Shown here: in pieces, positions 33,749-43,961 of the stretch | How positions within the stretch are numbered: position 1 is the stretch's first letter | Layout of the letters: every line of letters starts with the position of its first letter | Assembly (NCBI GenBank): GCA_947685225.1 | Contig: CANTUV010000007.1 | Span: 10,374,501 to 10,438,500 of the forward strand | Reading direction: 5' to 3' | Length of the DNA stretch: 64,000 nucleotides | DNA from: Garcia nutans | Lineage: Eukaryota > Streptophyta > Magnoliopsida > Malpighiales > Euphorbiaceae | Notes under the pieces: model-generated | What the model was told of the DNA's origin: nothing | What the model saw: the letters and a program-made list of their open reading frames with translations, nothing else | Databases searched by the model: none | Translations under genes and position numbers: made by a program

Positions 33749-35262
33749 GAGTTGGTCATTTGCAATAATGGTAAAAAAGAAATGTATCATGGAGCAATAA
33801 CTATCTAATTGATGTTGAATGTTGGAGTTACTTTGTATAAATCAATGTGAGTTTTGTCTTCTGGGGAAGGCCATTGCTCTAAAGAGTCAAAACCAGGATC
33901 AGGTATGAAGACTTCAGTTTGCATATTTGCTTTTTACCCTTTTTGGATTTTTTTACTTAATGCAATTGTCTATAAAATTATTATTATACTATTCAAGGGT
34001 ATCTTTTGTGCACGAGCCTTCACAGAGACTAATAGTACAGTCTTCGGTAAATAGCCTCAAAGCCATTAGTTTACAAGCACAAGCACTAGTACCATACCAT
34101 TTTTAGCAATTTTCTTTCGTTCACTCTGTGCATATCATAGCTTCAAATCATTCAAATGTCATGTGTGTATTTATTTGTCAGGTTGAAATGGTTATAAATA
34201 AGCATCCATTAGTTGTGCTCTTTGGATATTACAGTAGATATTACAGGTCCCTACACTCAGTCCCTTGACCAATTTGGGTTAGTTAGTTATGCTGCTAGGT
34301 AATTTTTTTACCTCTGCACTTGACCAATTTGGGTTAGTTGTGCTGCTAAGATTCTAGGTACCTAATACAAAGAGCTAAAGAATTTTGTTGCATTTGAAAT
34401 TTACTTCCTACATTCTGGCATGTTGAAATTGGCTTATGAACTTTGTTTGTGTTATCCTATGTTATCATTCAATTATGTTGACATTGGAGTCCTCGAACCC
34501 TTTTCCCTTTCATTTAGTTCTCTCCAGATGCTAGATTGATGGCCTGAGCTATGTTGTCAATATTGGTTTGAAAGAATTGGCTGGAAAAGAATTTTGCGAT
34601 ATTGCCAGAAGATTCTAGCTCAGTTGGCCATCTGGTGGCTCACATAATGTACACTCTTAATCTCTCTCTCTCCCTCCCTGTCCCCCATTCCCACTCCCCC
34701 TTTGCATATATTCTTCCTAATTGATGTGGAAACTTGATTGTGTGGAAAGTTGATTATATCTTATATTTCCCCTTTTCTGTTATCATAGGGCAAGAAATAC
34801 TAGTTTGAGATGATATAAAGTACTTCGTGATATAACCAGAAGATTCTAGCTCAGGATACCATCAGGTGGCTCAGATAATGTATTCTCATTCTCTCTCCTT
34901 CAACTCTCTCCCCCCACACCGTTTTTGTGTATGTGATTCATGATCAACATGTAAAAATGATCATCTATGCTACCTCTTGTTTGTAATCTTAAGACTGGCA
35001 ATTTTGATGAATTTTCCAGACTTAACCTTTTTTTCCTTCCACTCTGCATTTGACTGAAGACCATTGGCTTGTAGATAGACAGCAAATTGCTTCCACATTA
35101 AAAAAAGGTGATTCTAAGGTAATATGTTCGAGGTGCCATTTGAATGCTCAGCAAATGGCTGAAGCGTCATTCACATGTAAACAGTTGCTGATTCTCAAAA
35201 TGGAAAAAGCACTAGTTGCCATTCGGATTGGCGGCCAGTGTAAAAATTTTGCTTAACTTTTT
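33749..35262. other. Intergenic DNA between PPR gene and LINE
   Basis: No convincing gene. It holds two diverged copies of a roughly 75-bp segment (about 34598-34672 and 34836-34905) sharing AGAAGATTCTAGCTCAG, GGTGGCTCA and ATAATGTA, each followed by a CT-rich tract. TAGCTCAGTTGG in the first copy resembles a pol III A box, so these may be SINE pieces. The 5' end of the LINE may begin within the last 200 bases. Confidence 0.4.
34598..34905 (+). repeat. Pair of SINE-like fragments
   Basis: Two copies of a 70-80 bp segment spaced about 238 bp apart, each with GATTCTAGCTCAG, then CCATC.GGTGGCTCA and a pyrimidine-rich tail. The A-box-like TAGCTCAGTTGG is intact in the first. No B box (GGTTCGA) is seen in either, so the SINE origin is only a suggestion. 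Confidence 0.3.
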
Positions 35263-38200
35263 ATGGATCCTCAAAGCTATCATTATACCATTGGGACGTG
35301 CTCACCTAGGCACGCGCTACATCGGCACCCGGGTGTAGTGTTAAATGAGCAAGGGGTTCCATCACATCGACGCCTGGGTGCGGTGGAGTATGAGCAAAAG
35401 TTTCCATGCCATGGACGAGTATGGGTAAAGAAGTTAGTCACGCCATATCAGCGCCCGGATGTGGTGTCAGACAAGAAAGGGCTACCGCATTATGGACGAA
35501 TGCGGCTAAAGAAGCAAGTCCAAGGGAGCCGATTAAGATTAGGTAGTTGGAATATTGGCACTCTGACTGGAAAGTCTATAGAACTTGTGGATACTTTGAA
35601 AAGAAGGAAGGTTAGTATTGCTTGTTTGCAGGAAACCAGGTGGAGGGGAAATAAAGCAAAAGAGATTGGTAATTCAGGATATAAGCTGTGGTATTGTGGC
35701 TTGGATAACAATAGGAATGGTGTGGGTATTTTTATTGAGCCTACGTTTAAAGACAAGGTGGTGGAAGTGAAGAGAAAGGGAGACAGGATTATCTCTTTGA
35801 AGCTTGTTTTGGGAGATGACACTATTAATGTTATTAGTGCTTATGCTCCCCAAGTAGGTTTGGACGGAGCATCCAAGGTTCAGTTCTGGGAAGATATGGA
35901 TGAAATCATGCAAGGTATTCCAGATAATCAGCAAATTTTTATTGGTGGGGACCTTAACGGGCATGTTGGTAAGGACAGTAATGGTTATGACAGGGTCCAT
36001 GGGGATTATGGTTTTGGCAACAGGAATGAGGAGGGAAAGAGCATTTTGGATTTTGTGGTGGCTTATGATCTAGTGCTGGCAAATACCTGCTTTGAAAAGA
36101 GGGGGTCACACTTGATTACCTTTAAGAGTGGACAAACTTAAAGTCAAATAGACTTTATACTTACTCGAAGACGGGACAAAAGTAAGTGTAAGGATTGCAA
36201 GGTCATTCCGGGTGAAGCATTGACGGCGCAACATCGTATTGTGGTTTTAGATGTTAAGAATAAAAGTAGCTGGAGGAATGATAAGAAAGTATTGGAACCA
36301 AGGATAAGATGGTGGAAATTGAAAGATCTAGCTCAAGGTACCTTTAAGGAGGAGTTACTAAAGTAAGACATTTGGAACCTTGAGGCTAGTGCAGAGGACT
36401 TGTGAACAAAAATGGAAGGTGACATTAAGAAAGCAGGTAGTAAATTGCTTGGGATCTCTAAAGGGGCAGAGCCTCTACCGCACGATGCATGGTGGTGGGA
36501 TGAGGAGGTTCAAAAGGCTATTAAGGCTAAGAGGGAATGGTATAAAAAGTTACCGAATGCGGTTAATAGCGAGGCCTTTGAGGAATATAAGAGGGCTAAG
36601 AAAGAGGCAAAGAAGGCTGTTAGTGTAGCTCGTGGCAGAGCCTTAGAAGGGATTTATCAAAAGTTAGGTACTAAAGAGGGAGAAATGAGCATTTATAAGA
36701 TTGCAAGGATGAGAGAAAGGAAAAGCAGAGATTTAAGCCAAGTCAAATGTATAAAGGACGAAGATCAACGGGTGTTGACAGGAGATGTTGAGATTAAGGA
36801 GAGGTGGAAGGCTTATTTTGAGCAGTTATTCAATCCTGAACATGAACAAGATTTTCAAGGTCTTCATGCAACAAATGGTTATATCAGCTGGTCTAAAAGG
36901 ATCTTGCATAGTGAAGTAAGAGAAGCCTTGAAGTATATGAAAGTTGGTAAAGCTTGTGGCCCGGATGGTATCCCTATAGAGGTTTGGAAGAACCTTGGAG
37001 AGGTAGGAGTTGCCTGGTTAACTAAACTCTTTAATGCTATTGTGAAAGGACGTAAGATGCCGAATGCCTGGAGGAAAAGTATCCTGATACCCATATATAA
37101 AAATAAGGGAGACATTCAATGCTGTACAAATTATCGGGGTATCAAACCTATGAGCCATACTATGAAATTATGGGAAAGGATTATTGAACACAGATTGAGG
37201 AAGCTTACAAGAGTTTCGGAGAATCAGTCTGGGTTTATGCCAGGGAGATCTACCATGGAGGCTATTTCTCTTCTAAGAAGACTAATGGAATTGTATCAAG
37301 AGAAGAAGAAAGATCTCCATATGGTATTTATTGACTTGGAGAAAGCCTATGATAGAGTACCAAGAGAAGTGTTATGGTGGGTTCTGAAGAGGAAATGGGT
37401 CAGCGGCAAATATATCAACATCATCAAGGACATGTATGATAATGCATCCACTAGTGTGAAAACACATGGTGGGTGGAGACACTGAGGCTTTCCCCATTAC
37501 TACCGGATTGCATCAAGGTTCGGCCATGAGTCCATATTTATTTACCCTGGTTATGGACGAGCTAACCAGAAGCATACAAGACGATGTTCCTTGGTGTATG
37601 TTGTTTGCTGATGACATTATTTTAATTGATGAGACTAGTGCTGGTGTAAACCGTAAGTTGGAAGTGTGGAGAAAAACCCTCGAGGACAAGGGTTTTAAGT
37701 TAAGTAGGAGTAAAACGGAATATATGCACTGTGAGTTCAGTCTAAGGAAGAAGCAGGAACATGAAGTTAAGTTGGATGGAGTTTTGGTTCCTAAAACCAA
37801 GCAGTTCAAATATTTGGGTTCGGTGTTCCAGAATGATGGCCGTATAGATGAAGATGTGGCTCACAGAATACAGGTAGGGTGGTTGAAGTGGAAGGGTGCG
37901 ACTGGGGTTCTATGTGATAAGAAAATACCTCTGAAAGTGAAAGGTAAATTCTATAGGACGGTTGTTAGACCTGCGATGCTCTATGGTAGTGAGTGTTGGG
38001 CACCAACGGGACAACATTTGCATAAGATGAGTGTGGCAGAAATGAGGATGCTAAGATGGATGTGTGGACATACCAGACTGGACAAAATTAAGAATGTTCA
38101 TATTCGACAAAAAGTCCAAGTAGCGGATGTCGGAGATAAGGTGAGGGAAGGAAGACTTAGATGGTATGGGCATGTTTTAAGAAGACCTCCTAATGCTGCG

Positions 38201-38481
38201 GTTCGTAAGTGTGAGAATTTGTTGATTGAGGGGGCTAGAGGTCGTGGAAGACCTAGAACTGTGTGGAATGAGGTGATAGCAAGAGACTTACGTGCCTTAG
38301 ATTTTGATGCGGATTTGATTAATGACAGACTTGAACGGAGACGTAAAATCCGTGTCTTGGAAGGGGCCTAAGGCTGGAGTATCTTTTTTGGTGTCTTTTG
38401 AGCTTATTTTGTTGAGGATCCATACAGCCGACTCCAACTTGTTTGAGACTAAGGCTTAGTTGTTGTTGTTGTTGTTGTTAT
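35263..38481 (+). mobile_element. RTE-type LINE retrotransposon, decayed
   Basis: A nearly full-length single-ORF LINE. An apurinic endonuclease domain (about 35530-36180: GSWNIGTLTGKS, CLQETRW, GGDLNGHVG, SQIDFIL) is followed by an RT (about 36930-37800: GKACGPDGIP, FIDLEKAYDRVPRE, GLHQGSAMSPYLFTLV, MLFADDIIL) and the RTE-style C-terminus (GHVLRRP, GRGRPRTVW). The 3' end has CCGACTCCAACTTGTTTGAG, then a (TTG)n tail at 38459-38480, which is typical of plant RTE elements. The frame is broken by stops at 36139, about 36364 and about 36403 and by a one-base shift near 37480. The 5' 240 bases carry degenerate repeats. No target-site duplication could be fixed because the 5' edge is uncertain. Confidence 0.9.
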
Positions 38482-38486
38482 CTGCT

Positions 38487-38600
38487 GGCTTGGATAGCTC
38501 TCAACTAAAGAAAAAAAAAATCAGTTTTCTGGAAGTATTTTATGTTTGGTTCTTAACATTTTGTGGATGCATGCTGTATCTCATTTTTCCAGCAACTTTT
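38487..38600 (+). repeat. Host flank, copy 1, left of the Gypsy array
   Basis: 114 bp from GGCTTGGATAGCTC to CAGCAACTTTT. It runs directly into the first LTR and is repeated perfectly (by eye) at 50662-50775. Its last bases, CTTTT, would be the 5-bp target site of the Gypsy insertion. Confidence 0.95.
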
Positions 38601-39118
38601 TGTTATGTTCCTTAGCCCAAAATCTTGTCACCGGACGGTTGACTACAAAGTCTTTCCCACACAAGGGATTATTACCCTTATTCTTGTTCTTGTTACGACC
38701 TATCTTGACACACTCAAACTCATTTAAGGGAGCTTGCCACCTTAGGACTCTTTAGAGAGAGACCCAAATCTCTTAAGGAATAAATTTCAGACTTAACTTT
38801 ATTCATAGCTAAGATACCTCTTAAATAGAGGTTACAAGTCTTTATTTAGGAAATAACTATTAAGGAAATCAACTAAAATATCAGCCACTAAAAAATAGAA
38901 AAATCCTACACTAATTAGGAACCCAGAGGTTACAAGTATTTATTTAGGAAATAACTATTAAGGAAATCAACTAAAATATCAGCCACTAAAAAATAGAAAA
39001 ATCCTACACTAATTAGGAACCTCAAATTAGTGAGATTTAGCCCTGTCGTAACTTTCCTTAAACTGCCATTATTTTGTTACGCCTACCATAAGCCTTCCCT
39101 ACAAAGGCATCCACAACA
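38601..39118 (-). repeat. Gypsy LTR A
   Basis: 518 bp; on its own (minus) strand it starts TGTTGTGGATGCC and ends AACATAACA. It differs from LTRs B and C at six places by eye (for example CCCAAAATC versus CCCAAGATC, and one A fewer in an A run). It contains a 98-bp internal direct repeat (about 38828-38925 and 38926-39021). Confidence 0.94.
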
Positions 39119-42100
39119 TTACTCCCCTCCTGGACAACAAGCTTGTCCTCAAGCTGGAAATATGGGTAGGATGTCTGAAATTGAACCAAGTCTACCCAAG
39201 TGGCATCATCAGGGGAGAGACCAGTCCATTGCACCAACATTTCGGTCTGACCACGGTTGACCCTCGTGCGGATGATAGAATGGGGCTGGAATTCAATTCT
39301 GCCATCAATGATAGGAGGTAATTGTGCGGGTGCTGCTGGAGGGTCTCCTTTGAAAGGTTTGAGTAGGGAAACATGAAACACATTATGCAAGCGGCAATCA
39401 GAAGGCAAATCTAATTGGTAGGCAACAGAGCCAATGCGTTGAGTAATTGCAAATGGACCGTAGTATTTTGGAGCAAATTTATGAAAAGATGGACCGCGAA
39501 GTGATTGTTGTCTATAAGGATGGAGACGCAACCACACAAAGTCACCCGGCTGATAGGAAATGTCACGATGATCCTTATCATAGGCCGTCTTCATGCGATG
39601 TTGAGCTTGCTGTAAGCGGTGTCGAATCAGCAGCAAAACTTCATCACGGTCTTGCAAAGAACGGTCAACAGCATCCACCTTTGCAACACCAGCAGTATAT
39701 GGCAGTAAGGACGGAGGTGGACGACCGTACACCACCTGGAAGGGTGACATCCGCAATGCCGTGTGGAATGATGTGTTGTAGCAGAATTCTGCCCAAGGAA
39801 TCCACTGCACCCAACTCTTTGGTTTGTCACCTACAAAACAGCGCAAATACATTTCAACGGTGCGGTTGAGCACTTCTGTTTGGCCATCAGATTGGGGGTG
39901 GTAGGCAGATGAAAATGCCAACTTAGTGCCACAAAGACGAAACAACTCTGTCCAAAATTTGCTTGTGAAAACAGCATCCCGATCACTCACAATAGACTCC
40001 GGCAACCCATGAAGACGAACCACTTGTTCGAAAAAAACTTGAGCAACAGTGGAGGCGTTGAAAGGATGGGAAATTGGGATAAAATGACCGGACTTGGAAA
40101 AACGATCAACCACCACCAAAAGTACACTTTTGCCTTGTGACTTTGGAAGTCCTACTATAAAATCCATGGAGAGATCAGCCCAAACTTGATCAGGCAGGGA
40201 TAAAGGTTGTAGTAATCCAGCGGGGCTCAAGTGATCAACCTTTTTCCGCTGGCAGATTGAGCAGGATGTGACATATGTATGGATGAAAGTGCGCATACCC
40301 TTCCAATAAAAATCCTGTCGGACTCGTTGAAGTGTCTTTTGGACCCCTTCATGAGAGCTATCATGAATGCTCGCAACAATGGAGTCAATTAGAGCTGATG
40401 TTGGCAGGAGAAATAATCGTTGCTGGAAAAAAATCAGTCCATCTGTTACTGACCAAGGGCTGCCCAGTTCTCCTGTTTCAATCCGTGACATAAGCAGCTG
40501 GAGTTCGGTGGAATTGGTGATTTCCGCCTTCAGTTCACTTAATAGAGAGGCACGAGGCTGAGAAATTGCAAGCAGGCAGCCCTGAGATTCATCCCTACGT
40601 GATAGAGCATCAGCGGCTACGTTCAATTTTCCCGGCTTGTACTCAACTCGGAATGAAAAACCCATCAGTTTGCTCAACCAATGCTGCTGTGGTGGTGTTG
40701 TTAGATCTTGTTCCAGCAAATATTTTAAACTAAAATGATCAGTTTGAATAAGGAATGTCTGCCCCCATAAATAAGGGCGCCAATGCTGCACCGCTTTAGC
40801 CAACCCAATCAACTCCCTTTCATATGCGGCCAGCTTTAAATGTCTAGCGGCTAAAGCTCGACTAAAAAAAGCTATGGGATGTCGCTGTTGGTGAAGGACA
40901 GCCCCAATTCCACCACTTGAAGCGTCGCACTCTATGACAAACTCAATGTTAAAATCTGGCAATTGAAGCACCGGGGCTGTTGTGAGTGCTTGTTTGAGTG
41001 CTTGGAAGGCATTGACAGCCTCTGTTGTCCAGTGAAATGCATTACGGCGAAGCATAGCTGTGAGTGGTGCAGCGAGAACGGCATAATTATGGATGAAACG
41101 CCGATAGTTGCCAGTCAAGCCTAGGAAACCTCGCAGGGCAGTCACGGATTGAGGCTCCAGCCAGTCTACCACCGCTTGGATTTTGGACGGATCAGCTGCG
41201 ACCCCATCTGTTGAAATTATATGGCCTAGATAAGCGACCTTTGGCTGACCAAAAGAACATTTGGTCTTCTTAAGGTACAGCTGGTGACTTCTTAAAAGAT
41301 CAAATACAATCCTTAAGTGTTCCATGTGCTCCGTCCATGTTTTACTGTATATTAAAATGTCATCAAAGAAAACAAGTACGAATTGACGTAAGTATTTACG
41401 GAATACCTCATTCATAAGCACCTGAAAAGTGGAAGGCGCGTTTGTCAAGCCAAAGGGCATGACTAGAAATTCAAAATGTCCATGGTGTGTTCGGAAAGCA
41501 GTCTTTTCTATATCCCTGGCATCCATGCGCACTTGGAAATATCCTGACCGTAAGTCTAGTTTGGTGAAAAATTGTGCCCCATGGAGTTCATCTAGCAATT
41601 CTTCTACTACCGGAATCGGGAATTTGTCTTTTATGGTGCGTGCGTTCAGGGCACGGTAGTCAATACAAAATCGCCAACTGTCGTCATGTTTGCGGACAAG
41701 TAGGACTGGTGATGAGAAAGGAGATGTACTTGGGCGAATAATGCCTTGCTGCAACATTTCTTCACACTGGCGTTCTATCTCATTTTTCTGTAAATGGGGG
41801 TAGCGATAAGGTTGAACAACCACTGGTTCGGACTCTGGTTGCAAACAGATCCTATGATCACAGTTGCGGACTGGTGGCAGACCCTTTGGCTCATGGAAAA
41901 GGTCAGCAAAGTCTTCCAATTGTTGTGCAAGCTGGTGCTGTGGAAGGTCGACGTGTAGGGAATGCAACTTAGCTTGGTACGGAGAGTGCTGTCCATAAAG
42001 CAATAATTGTGATCCCCCTGCTGCAAACTCCATTGTCAACGCATCAAAGTCCCAAAGTATTGGCCCCAAAGTCCTTAGCCAGAAAATCCCTAAAACAACA

Positions 42101-43419
42101 TCGAAACCATCCAAAGGGATAACAAAAAATTCGGTAGTAAATGTATGGTTAGCAATAGTAAATTGCAAGGCTGTGTGAATGCCAAAGCAAGCAATTTTTT
42201 CGCCGTTAGCTACTGAAACTGTGAAAGCGGGTTGTGTTGGAATGGTTAAGCCTAAGCGTCGCGCTGCATGCAAACTGATGAAGTTATGAGTACTCCCTAA
42301 ATCTACCAAGCTGGTCAGATTTTCTCCTGCAATGTGCACCTGAAGTTGCATTGTATTGGGCCCTTGAGTACCAGTAAGTGCATGCAAGGATATGGCTGGT
42401 TCCTCTTCGAAATCTGGCTGTTCAGAATCTACTTCCCCGTCGAGTACAAGCCAAAACAATCTTTTGCACTGATGCCCCAAAACAAATGGTTCATCACAAT
42501 TAAAGCACTGCCCCTTTGCCCGCCTTTCTGCCATTTCAGCCCTTGTTAGTCTTTTAATAGTTGGAGAAGAAGCACTATATTGGGTAGGAATGTTGTTGCT
42601 TGCTGATTGAGTTGGTTTGGGAGTCAAATTGTTAGTTTTTGACGAGACATGAAGTTGAAAATTGCGCCTGTTAAGTGGTGGAAGTTGCTGCTTCTTTTCA
42701 TAGGCTCGAGCTGAACTCATAGCATGTGAAAGGGTAGCAGGTGCCTGCATTTCTACCTCTAGTCGTATATGATCCATCAGACCTGCAGTAAACATGTCAA
42801 CTTGCTGGTCCTGTCGTACTTTAGTGGCGCGTGCCAACAATTTCTGAAATTGCCCGATGTAGTCTTCCACTGTACTCGTTTGTTTTAGATTGATGAGCTC
42901 CCCCAATGAGTTGCTTTGAAGGGGAGGACCAAAGCGTAAGGTGCAAAGGTCAACAAACTGTTTCCATGTCAATTCTGCCTCCTGCTGTAATTTATAGTAC
43001 CAAAGCTGAGCATCCCCCAACATGTGAAATGCTGCCAGCCCAACCTTGTCATTGTTGGATGTTCTCTGGTTGATGAAAAATTGTTCACAACGGTGAAGCC
43101 AAGCTAATGGGTCATCCGTCCCATCATAAGTTGGAAAATCTAGCTTTGTATAACGGGGGACCATTCCGCTGTTTTGGGAGCCACCAGATGATTCCTCACG
43201 CCCTGACCTGTTATTTCGTCTTTCTCCTCCTTGAACTGAACTTCCGTTTTCTGTTTCGGTGTCACCAATTGGCTCTTTTTCATGTAGTCGAACAGTCTTG
43301 TTGAGAAGGAGCTCCAATTGTTGTGTGATTTGGCGTAGGCTCTCCTTTGTTGCAACCTCGGATGCTGTCATTCGAGTTTCCAGATTTCGCAATTCTTCTC
43401 GCAGACTTTGGTCACCCAT
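39058..43419 (-). CDS. Gypsy chromovirus gag-pol polyprotein, copy 1
   Basis: A single frame of 1,453 residues from the ATG at 43419 (context ACCATGG, just after the primer-binding site); the frame is open further, to 43557, inside LTR B. Domains: gag (residues about 90-280), zinc knuckle CFNCDEPFVLGHQC (about 308), aspartic protease with VDLGSTHNFIS (about 373), RT with VFFDDILIY (about 685), RNase H (ECDASSGGIG), integrase HHCC (about 1025-1065, CSICQRKK), D,D-E core (MDFIVGLP, VVDRFSK, SDRDAVFTSKF, HPQSDGQTEVLNR) and a C-terminal chromodomain (LVQWTGLSPDDATWVD, about 1395-1412). The protease triplet is D-L-G rather than D-S/T-G, so polyprotein cleavage is probably lost. The stop at 39058 lies 61 bases inside LTR A. 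Confidence 0.93.
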   Translation of the reverse strand: MGDQSLREELRNLETRMTASEVATKESLRQITQQLELLLNKTVRLHEKEPIGDTETENGSSVQGGERRNNRSGREESSGGSQNSGMVPRYTKLDFPTYDGTDDPLAWLHRCEQFFINQRTSNNDKVGLAAFHMLGDAQLWYYKLQQEAELTWKQFVDLCTLRFGPPLQSNSLGELINLKQTSTVEDYIGQFQKLLARATKVRQDQQVDMFTAGLMDHIRLEVEMQAPATLSHAMSSARAYEKKQQLPPLNRRNFQLHVSSKTNNLTPKPTQSASNNIPTQYSASSPTIKRLTRAEMAERRAKGQCFNCDEPFVLGHQCKRLFWLVLDGEVDSEQPDFEEEPAISLHALTGTQGPNTMQLQVHIAGENLTSLVDLGSTHNFISLHAARRLGLTIPTQPAFTVSVANGEKIACFGIHTALQFTIANHTFTTEFFVIPLDGFDVVLGIFWLRTLGPILWDFDALTMEFAAGGSQLLLYGQHSPYQAKLHSLHVDLPQHQLAQQLEDFADLFHEPKGLPPVRNCDHRICLQPESEPVVVQPYRYPHLQKNEIERQCEEMLQQGIIRPSTSPFSSPVLLVRKHDDSWRFCIDYRALNARTIKDKFPIPVVEELLDELHGAQFFTKLDLRSGYFQVRMDARDIEKTAFRTHHGHFEFLVMPFGLTNAPSTFQVLMNEVFRKYLRQFVLVFFDDILIYSKTWTEHMEHLRIVFDLLRSHQLYLKKTKCSFGQPKVAYLGHIISTDGVAADPSKIQAVVDWLEPQSVTALRGFLGLTGNYRRFIHNYAVLAAPLTAMLRRNAFHWTTEAVNAFQALKQALTTAPVLQLPDFNIEFVIECDASSGGIGAVLHQQRHPIAFFSRALAARHLKLAAYERELIGLAKAVQHWRPYLWGQTFLIQTDHFSLKYLLEQDLTTPPQQHWLSKLMGFSFRVEYKPGKLNVAADALSRRDESQGCLLAISQPRASLLSELKAEITNSTELQLLMSRIETGELGSPWSVTDGLIFFQQRLFLLPTSALIDSIVASIHDSSHEGVQKTLQRVRQDFYWKGMRTFIHTYVTSCSICQRKKVDHLSPAGLLQPLSLPDQVWADLSMDFIVGLPKSQGKSVLLVVVDRFSKSGHFIPISHPFNASTVAQVFFEQVVRLHGLPESIVSDRDAVFTSKFWTELFRLCGTKLAFSSAYHPQSDGQTEVLNRTVEMYLRCFVGDKPKSWVQWIPWAEFCYNTSFHTALRMSPFQVVYGRPPPSLLPYTAGVAKVDAVDRSLQDRDEVLLLIRHRLQQAQHRMKTAYDKDHRDISYQPGDFVWLRLHPYRQQSLRGPSFHKFAPKYYGPFAITQRIGSVAYQLDLPSDCRLHNVFHVSLLKPFKGDPPAAPAQLPPIIDGRIEFQPHSIIRTRVNRGQTEMLVQWTGLSPDDATWVDLVQFQTSYPYFQLEDKLVVQEGSNVVDAFVGKAYGRRNKIMAV

Positions 43420-43442
43420 GGTGCCTTGCTCTGATACCAAGT

Positions 43443-43961
43443 TGTTATGTTCCTTAGCCCAAGATCTTGTCACCGGACGGTTGACTACAAAGTCTTTCCC
43501 ACACAAGGGATTATTACCCTTATTCTTGTTCTTGTTACGACCTATCTTGACACACACAAACTCATTTAAGGGAGCTTGCCACCTTAGGACTCTTTAGAGA
43601 GAGACCCAAATCTCTTAAGGAATAAATTTTAGACTTAACTTTATTCATAGCTAAGATACCTCTTAAATAGAGGTTACAAGTCTTTATTTAGGAAATAACT
43701 ATTAAGGAAATCAACTAAAATATCAGCCACTAAAAAATAGAAAAATCCTACACTAATTAGGAACCCAAAGGTTACAAGTATTTATTTAGGAAATAACTAT
43801 TAAGGAAATCAACTAAAATATCAGCCACTAAAAAAATAGAAAAATCCTACACTAATTAGGAACCTCAAATTAGTGAGATTTAGCCCTGTCGTAACTTTCC
43901 TTAAACTGCCATTATTTTGTTACGCCTACCATAAGCCTTCCCTACAAAAGCATCCACAACA
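43443..43961 (-). repeat. Gypsy LTR B, shared by two internal regions
   Basis: 519 bp. It serves as the 5' LTR of internal region 1 and the 3' LTR of internal region 2. It appears identical to LTR C and carries the same 98-bp internal duplication. Confidence 0.94.

Noticed and set aside
34612..34650. tRNA gene suggested by TAGCTCAGTTGG
   Set aside because: No B box (GGTTCGA), no acceptor-stem pairing and no anticodon arm can be formed nearby.
38459..38480. (TTG)n run as an independent microsatellite or telomere-like tract
   Set aside because: It directly follows the conserved RTE 3' end and is the element's own simple-repeat tail.
43259..43597. Plus-strand 112-codon frame (and similar 140-, 76- and 71-codon frames) within the Gypsy array
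   Set aside because: They repeat with the 4,843-bp period exactly antisense to gag-pol. They are shadow frames of the strongly coding minus strand.
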